Assembly: GCA_002482565.1 (NCBI GenBank)
Contig: DLGG01000011.1
Span: 1 to 9,335, forward strand
Reading direction: 5' to 3'
DNA: 9,335 nucleotides
DNA from: Solidesulfovibrio magneticus
Lineage (GTDB): Bacteria; Desulfobacterota; Desulfovibrionia; Desulfovibrionales; Desulfovibrionaceae
In this document: in pieces, positions 5,858-9,335 of the stretch
Layout: every line of letters starts with the position of its first letter
How positions within the stretch are numbered: the stretch's first letter is position 1
Notes under the pieces: generated by a model
What the model was told of the DNA's origin: nothing
The model's input: the letters and a program-made list of their open reading frames with translations, nothing else
Database searches by the model: none
Program-made: the position numbers and the translations under genes

Positions 5858-6916
5858 ATGGCCTATGCTTTTTTCATGAACGCATCCACGCCCGGCGACG
5901 TCGCCATCTATGCCGTCACGGCCAAGGGGCTGGCCCTGGGCCGGACCCTGGCCCGGGAACTGCCGGCAACGCTTTACGCCCCGGCCCGGCTGGCCGACGG
6001 CGGGGCCGTGCCCTTTGCTTCCTTGTCCGAGCTGGTGGCCAAAACCTTCCACCAGCGCCGCGCCCATATCTTTCTGTGCGCCTGCGGCATCGCCGTGCGG
6101 GCCGTCGCGCCGCACCTTCGCGGCAAGGCGGTCGATCCGGCCGTGGTCTGCCTGGACGACGCCGCGACCTTTGCCGTAAGCCTGTTGTCCGGCCATCTGG
6201 GCGGGGCCAACGACTTGGCCAGGCGTTTGGCCGGCCTGACCGGGGCCGTGGCCGTGGTCACCACCGCCACCGACGCGGCAGGCGCGCCGGCTATCGAGCT
6301 GCTGGCCCGGGACGCCGGCCTGGCCCTGGACAACCCCGTCGCCACCCGCCGCGTCAACGCCGCCCTGGCCGCCGGGGAGAAGGTCGCCGTGTTCGATCCC
6401 CTGGGCGCATTCACGCCGCCCGAGGCCGTTGCCCGGCATTTCGTCTGGCTGGCCGATCCGGCCGGCGCGGGGCCGGACGACCCCCTGGTGGTGGTGGATT
6501 GGCGGGCCGGGCCGCAAACGCCCACACGGCTTTACCTGCGCCCGCGCGTCCTGGCCGCCGGCGTCGGCTGCCGCAAGGGCGCTTCGGTCGAGTCCATCCT
6601 GGAGCTCGTTGACGCGGCCTGCCGCCAGTACCGGCTGGCTCCGGCCAGCATCGGCCTTGTGGCCAGCATTGAGGCCAAGCGCCAGGAGCCGGGCCTGCTG
6701 GAAGCGGCCCGGCGGCTTGGGGCCGGGACCGTGTTTTTTTCCGCCGACGAACTGTCCGGCATAAGCGTGCCCCATCCCTCGGCGATGGCGGCCAAACATA
6801 TGGGAGTGGAAAGCGTATGCGAAGCGGCGGCCATCCTGGCGACGAACCGGGGCAGGCTCGTGGCCCCGAAGACCAAAAACGCCGTGGCGACGCTGGCCCT
6901 GGCCCTGGCGCGCTGA
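5858..6916 (+). CDS. cbiG: Cobalt-precorrin-5A hydrolase
   Basis: The 352-residue cytoplasmic enzyme of the anaerobic cobalamin pathway opens the lactone ring of cobalt-precorrin-5A and releases acetaldehyde, giving cobalt-precorrin-5B. The usual three parts are visible. The N-terminal domain has IYAVTAKG at 17-24, CACGIAVRAVAPHL and SGHLGGAN at 111-118, then TTATD. A middle linker lies at about 145-230. The C-terminal CbiG domain runs from GVGCRKG (235-241) through ELSGISVPHPS. Length is normal for CbiG. The ATG at 5858 has only a weak GGGG upstream; the ATG at 5876 is also possible and gives a start closer to typical CbiG proteins. Its 3' end overlaps cbiH in another frame, suggesting coupled translation. 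No cobalamin riboswitch is evident in the 79 bases upstream. Confidence 0.94.
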   Translation: MAYAFFMNASTPGDVAIYAVTAKGLALGRTLARELPATLYAPARLADGGAVPFASLSELVAKTFHQRRAHIFLCACGIAVRAVAPHLRGKAVDPAVVCLDDAATFAVSLLSGHLGGANDLARRLAGLTGAVAVVTTATDAAGAPAIELLARDAGLALDNPVATRRVNAALAAGEKVAVFDPLGAFTPPEAVARHFVWLADPAGAGPDDPLVVVDWRAGPQTPTRLYLRPRVLAAGVGCRKGASVESILELVDAACRQYRLAPASIGLVASIEAKRQEPGLLEAARRLGAGTVFFSADELSGISVPHPSAMAAKHMGVESVCEAAAILATNRGRLVAPKTKNAVATLALALAR

Positions 6917-7662
6917 CCGTGGTCGGCCTTGGCCCGGGCGACGCCGCGCTGTTGGCCCCCATGGCCGAGGCGGCCCTGGCCGAGGCCGGCTGCATCGTCG
7001 GCTACGGCCCCTATGTCGATCTCGTGTCCCCGGATCTGCTCGCCGGCAAGGACGTGGTGGCTACGGGCATGACCGGCGAGGTGGCCCGTTGCCGGACCGC
7101 CCTGAAGGCCGCCGCCGTCGGCCGGCGGGTGGTGCTTGTCTCCAGCGGCGACGCCGGGGTCTACGGCATGGCCGGGCTGGCCCTGGAAATGCTCGACGCC
7201 ATGGGCTTGGCCGAGGCCCTCGATTTTTCCGTGGTCCCGGGCATTCCGGCCGTGTGCGCGGCGGCGGCGCTTTTAGGCGCGCCGCTGACCCACGACTTCG
7301 CCGTCATTTCGCTCTCCGACCTGCTCACGCCCTTGCCGGTCATCGAAGCGCGCTTGGAGGCGGCCTTTGCCGCCGATTTCGTGGTCGCCATCTACAATCC
7401 CCGCTCCCGCAAGCGCTCGGGCCATCTGGCCGAGGCCCTGGCCCGGGCCGCCCGGCATCGTGATCCCGGGACGCCGGTCGGCATGGTCAAAAACGCCTTC
7501 CGCCCGGCCCAGGAGATTCGCCTGACCAGCCTGGCCGAGGCCGATCCCGCCTGGGCCGACATGCTCACCCTGGTGGTGGTCGGCGCCGGCTCCAGCCGGC
7601 TGGCCGCCGGCCGTTTCCTCACCCCGCGCGGCTACGCCGGCAAGTACGCCCTGGAGGGCTGA
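6817..7662 (+). CDS. cbiH: Cobalt-precorrin-3 (C17) methyltransferase
   Basis: This SAM-dependent enzyme methylates C-17 and contracts the ring, producing cobalt-precorrin-4 in the anaerobic cobalamin pathway. Numbering from 6817, the tetrapyrrole methyltransferase motifs are VVGLGPGD at 35-42 (SAM site), SSGDAGVYGMAG at 109-120, VPGIPAVCAAAALLGAPL from about 130, YNPRSRKR near 183-190 and TPRGY at 269-273. The start is uncertain. The ATG at 6817 has GGAAAG upstream but overlaps cbiG by 100 bases and adds a 33-residue Gly/Arg/Pro-rich leader. The only other standard in-frame start before the core is GTG at 6919, just past the cbiG stop; it gives 247 residues, the usual family length, but trims the first beta strand. 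The core enzyme is certain either way. Confidence 0.92.
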   Translation: MRSGGHPGDEPGQARGPEDQKRRGDAGPGPGALTVVGLGPGDAALLAPMAEAALAEAGCIVGYGPYVDLVSPDLLAGKDVVATGMTGEVARCRTALKAAAVGRRVVLVSSGDAGVYGMAGLALEMLDAMGLAEALDFSVVPGIPAVCAAAALLGAPLTHDFAVISLSDLLTPLPVIEARLEAAFAADFVVAIYNPRSRKRSGHLAEALARAARHRDPGTPVGMVKNAFRPAQEIRLTSLAEADPAWADMLTLVVVGAGSSRLAAGRFLTPRGYAGKYALEG

Positions 7663-7712
7663 TTTCCGACCGCCGGGAGGGTAAATCCTTCGTCTTTTCC
7701 GGGGCGTATGCC

Positions 7713-7742
7713 TTGACAGGCTGTCCGGGCTGGCCGTACACC
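7713..7742 (+). promoter_or_regulatory. Predicted sigma70 promoter of the cytochrome c3 gene
   Basis: A perfect TTGACA (7713-7718) lies 40-70 bases before the cytochrome start codon. The best -10 at suitable spacing is TACACC (7737-7742), 18 bases away and only 3 of 6 matches. A start near 7749 would leave a leader of about 33 bases. The perfect -35 and location support it; the weak -10 lowers confidence. Confidence 0.5.
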
Positions 7743-7766
7743 CTCTAAGTGAAAAATTATTCTTGG

Positions 7767-7775
7767 AAGGAGGTG
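7767..7775 (+). promoter_or_regulatory. Perfect Shine-Dalgarno of the cytochrome c3 gene
   Basis: AAGGAGGTG matches the anti-Shine-Dalgarno end of 16S rRNA completely and sits 6 bases before the ATG at 7782, after a locally A/T-rich stretch (7748-7764). It is the strongest ribosome-binding site in the window, as expected for an abundant protein. Confidence 0.9.
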
Positions 7776-7781
7776 TGAGGG

Positions 7782-8168
7782 ATGAGAAAAGCATTGGTTT
7801 CGTGTCTGATGTGCGCCTCGTTGGTGGGCTTTGTCGGCCTGCCCATGGTCCACGCCGTGGACGCTCCGGCTGACGGAGAGATCAAAGCCCCCGAGGGCAT
7901 GCCTGCCACCCAGTCGCCGGTGAAGTTCTCCCACAAGGGACACGCCAAGATTGACTGCAAGGCCTGCCATCACAAGGGCGAAGCCACCCAGAAGTGCTCC
8001 TCGGCCGGCTGCCACGACAGCCTTGATCCCAAGGACAAGACCAGCGACAAGTCGTTCTATCGTGCCTTCCACGACATGAAGAGCGAAAAGAGCTGCATGG
8101 GCTGCCACAAGAAGGAAGCCAAGGGCCCCACCAAGTGCCCTGAGTGCCACCCCAAGAAGGGCGCCTAA
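7782..8168 (+). CDS. Periplasmic tetraheme cytochrome c3
   Basis: The 128-residue precursor has a signal peptide at 1-25 (cleavage after VHA). It belongs to the class III cytochromes c, low-potential periplasmic carriers that pass electrons from hydrogenases to membrane complexes in sulfate reducers. Four heme-binding motifs are present: CKACH (59-63), CSSAGCH (72-78, the CX4CH type), CMGCH (105-109) and CPECH (119-123). The expected axial histidines outside the motifs are also there: His51 and His54 in FSHKGH, His64 in CHH and His97 in AFHD. In D. vulgaris-type cytochrome c3 the fourth motif is usually CX4CH; here it is CX2CH. Mature length (about 103) is normal. The protein is Lys-rich near the C-terminus, as is typical for docking with acidic partners. 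It lies downstream of cbiH with its own predicted promoter. From memory, a cbiH-cytochrome c3 pair also occurs in D. vulgaris; I could not check this. Confidence 0.96.
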   Translation: MRKALVSCLMCASLVGFVGLPMVHAVDAPADGEIKAPEGMPATQSPVKFSHKGHAKIDCKACHHKGEATQKCSSAGCHDSLDPKDKTSDKSFYRAFHDMKSEKSCMGCHKKEAKGPTKCPECHPKKGA

Positions 8169-8181
8169 CCCCACTGCGCAT

Positions 8182-8218
8182 GTCGCGGGGCCGGGAGCCT
8201 ATCCCCCGGTCCCGCGAC
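8182..8218 (+). terminator. Strong hairpin after the cytochrome c3 gene
   Basis: Arms GTCGCGGG (8182-8189) and CCCGCGAC (8211-8218) continue through a G.U pair into CCGGG/CCCGG (8191-8195, 8205-8209), giving a 14-bp stem with a 9-base loop. No T run follows, so it may be a Rho-assisted terminator, an attenuator lowering expression of the next gene, or a 3' end that protects the cytochrome mRNA. Confidence 0.55.
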
Positions 8219-8247
8219 GGCGCGATGCAACCCGGCCGAGGTATTCC

Positions 8248-9335
8248 ATGGCAAGCGACAAGCCCCTTCCCGATGCCGACGACGACATCATCGATCTCAC
8301 CGACCTCGTGGAAGAGGGCGGCGCCGGGAATGGCGCGGCCGACGACGGTGTCGACATGAGCTTCGAACAAGAGCTCGACGATCTTTTCGGCGACGCCGAA
8401 CCCCTGCCGGCCAAAGCGCCGCCGGCCGCCGCCGCCCCGGCGGATGCCGCAGGCGAGGATGATCTTTTCGACCTGGCCGGTTTCGAGGTCGATGACGAAC
8501 CCAAGGCCGCCGCGGCTTCGGACGGCGAGGACGACCTCATCGATCTGGCCGGTTTCGAGGCCGAAGACGCCGCTCCCAAGGCAACCGCCGCCGCTGCGGA
8601 CGACGCCGCCGTTGATCTTTCCAATTTCGGCCTGGATGACGACGCCGACGATCCCCTGGCCGGCCTGGGATTGGGCGACGACAACCCCGCGTCTTCCCCT
8701 GCGGCGGCCGTCGCCGCCGACGATGACGACGCCCTGGCTCTCACCGGCCTGGGCCTGGACGACGACGCGGCCCCGGAACACGCCGTTTCCCCTGATATTT
8801 CCAATGTCTCCTTCGAGGATCTCGGCCCCGGCGACGCCGTCAAGGACGCGGACGCCGCCGGCAGCCTGGATGACCTCGACTTCGGCGACCTCGACGTCGC
8901 GCCCGACAACGCCGCCGCATCTGTCCCGAACGGCGACGAGCCCATGGATCTGGCCGATCTCGACTTCGAAACCGCCACGCCCGAAGCGGCCGCCGCCGGC
9001 GAACCCGAAGCCGTGGCCGCCGTCCTGGCCGACATCGACGACGACGAGGCCCCCAAGGCCGTCAGCGACGCCGACATCGACGCGCTTTTGGCCGAACCCG
9101 GCGACGATGAACCCCTGCCCGACCTGCTCGGCACGCTGCCCGACGCCCCCGAGGACGCCGCCGTCCTGGCCGCCTTCGATGCCGCCCCGGACCAGCCCGC
9201 TCCGCGGGACTCCCTGCCCGAGGCCGACGATCTGACCGATTTCGCCGCCCTGCCCGATACCGACGAGCTGCCGGCCGAGGCCATTCCCCTGGCCGCCGCC
9301 GCTGCGGCCGGCGTCGCCGTGGGCGCGGCCGCCAT
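8248..9335 (+). CDS. Highly acidic Asp/Ala-rich repeat protein, partial (3' end outside window)
   Basis: An open frame starts at the ATG at 8248, after GAGGT (8238-8242), and runs without a stop to the window edge (362 codons seen). I do not recognise the family. The visible part is dominated by Asp, Ala, Leu, Glu and Pro, with only six Lys and one Arg and no Cys, Trp or Tyr, so it is strongly negative and probably mostly disordered. Short acidic-hydrophobic motifs recur: DDIIDLTDLVEEG near the start, SFEQELDDLFGD, two close copies of DLAGFE, VDLSNFGLDDD, SLDDLDFGDLD, MDLADLDFE and SDADIDALLAE. The last resembles the DEIDALL peptide at the N-terminus of FliM, though that may be chance. The sequence reaches an Ala/Val/Gly-rich stretch (PLAAAAAAGVAVGAAA) that could start a membrane helix. 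There is no signal peptide. It lies 79 bases after cytochrome c3, beyond a strong hairpin. Third-position G/C bias supports coding. Confidence 0.8.
   Translation, partial: MASDKPLPDADDDIIDLTDLVEEGGAGNGAADDGVDMSFEQELDDLFGDAEPLPAKAPPAAAAPADAAGEDDLFDLAGFEVDDEPKAAAASDGEDDLIDLAGFEAEDAAPKATAAAADDAAVDLSNFGLDDDADDPLAGLGLGDDNPASSPAAAVAADDDDALALTGLGLDDDAAPEHAVSPDISNVSFEDLGPGDAVKDADAAGSLDDLDFGDLDVAPDNAAASVPNGDEPMDLADLDFETATPEAAAAGEPEAVAAVLADIDDDEAPKAVSDADIDALLAEPGDDEPLPDLLGTLPDAPEDAAVLAAFDAAPDQPAPRDSLPEADDLTDFAALPDTDELPAEAIPLAAAAAAGVAVGAAA
8455..8559 (+). repeat. Degenerate 72-base tandem repeat inside the acidic protein gene
   Basis: Eleven codons at 8455-8487 (EDDLFDLAGFE) recur at 8527-8559 (EDDLIDLAGFE), 72 bases apart, with the block ctggccggtttcgagg identical in both. 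Each is followed by an acidic stretch and a Pro-Lys-Ala linker, which indicates internal duplication. Weaker copies continue downstream at protein level only. Confidence 0.75.

Noticed and set aside
5841..5876. Leaderless promoter for cbiG (TTTAGT, 17 bases, TATGCT, ATG at 5876)
   Set aside because: The -35 matches only 3 of 6 bases; too weak to call, though it keeps the 5876 start open.
8199..9335. Minus-strand Ser/Ala-rich open frame and a plus-strand Pro/Thr-rich frame at the right end
   Set aside because: Both are low-complexity shadows of the Asp/Ala codons of the acidic protein, whose frame starts with a proper ribosome-binding site.

Overview
The window looks like chromosomal DNA from a high-GC, Desulfovibrio-like sulfate reducer (Desulfovibrionaceae, possibly the Solidesulfovibrio/D. 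magneticus branch). The main evidence is a complete periplasmic tetraheme cytochrome c3 with a perfect ribosome-binding site, next to anaerobic (early cobalt insertion) cobalamin genes cbiG and cbiH. Strong G/C bias at third codon positions and GC-rich intergenic hairpin repeats agree with this. The genus is inferred from gene content; no database was searched.

Layout, left to right. Positions 1-97 hold a tandem array of small perfect hairpins. An aspartate ammonia-lyase (aspA, +) follows, and its stop codon sits in the loop of a hairpin. Next, on the minus strand, is a secreted D-Ala-D-Ala carboxypeptidase with a Lys/Ala/Pro-rich linker; it has a clear intrinsic terminator and a near-consensus sigma70 promoter. 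After a 341-base intergenic region comes a soluble orphan histidine kinase (+), whose stop codon also lies in a hairpin loop inside the same repeat family. Then come a small secreted LprI/DUF1311-type protein (+) and, convergent to it, a small Ala/Ser/Gly-rich protein of unknown function (-).

The right part is a run of plus-strand genes. cbiG and cbiH overlap and act in corrin-ring synthesis. A separate promoter precedes the cytochrome c3 gene. A strong hairpin follows it, and then begins a very acidic, repetitive, probably disordered protein that runs off the right edge.

How the genes relate. CbiG and CbiH act within a few steps of each other in one pathway, and cytochrome c3 is the periplasmic electron carrier that typically serves hydrogenases in these bacteria. 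The left half is housekeeping metabolism, envelope and signalling with no evident shared pathway. I see no integrase, transposase, tRNA, CRISPR array or clear island signature. The most unusual signals are the repeat family that places stop codons in hairpin loops, and the acidic repeat protein beside cytochrome c3.
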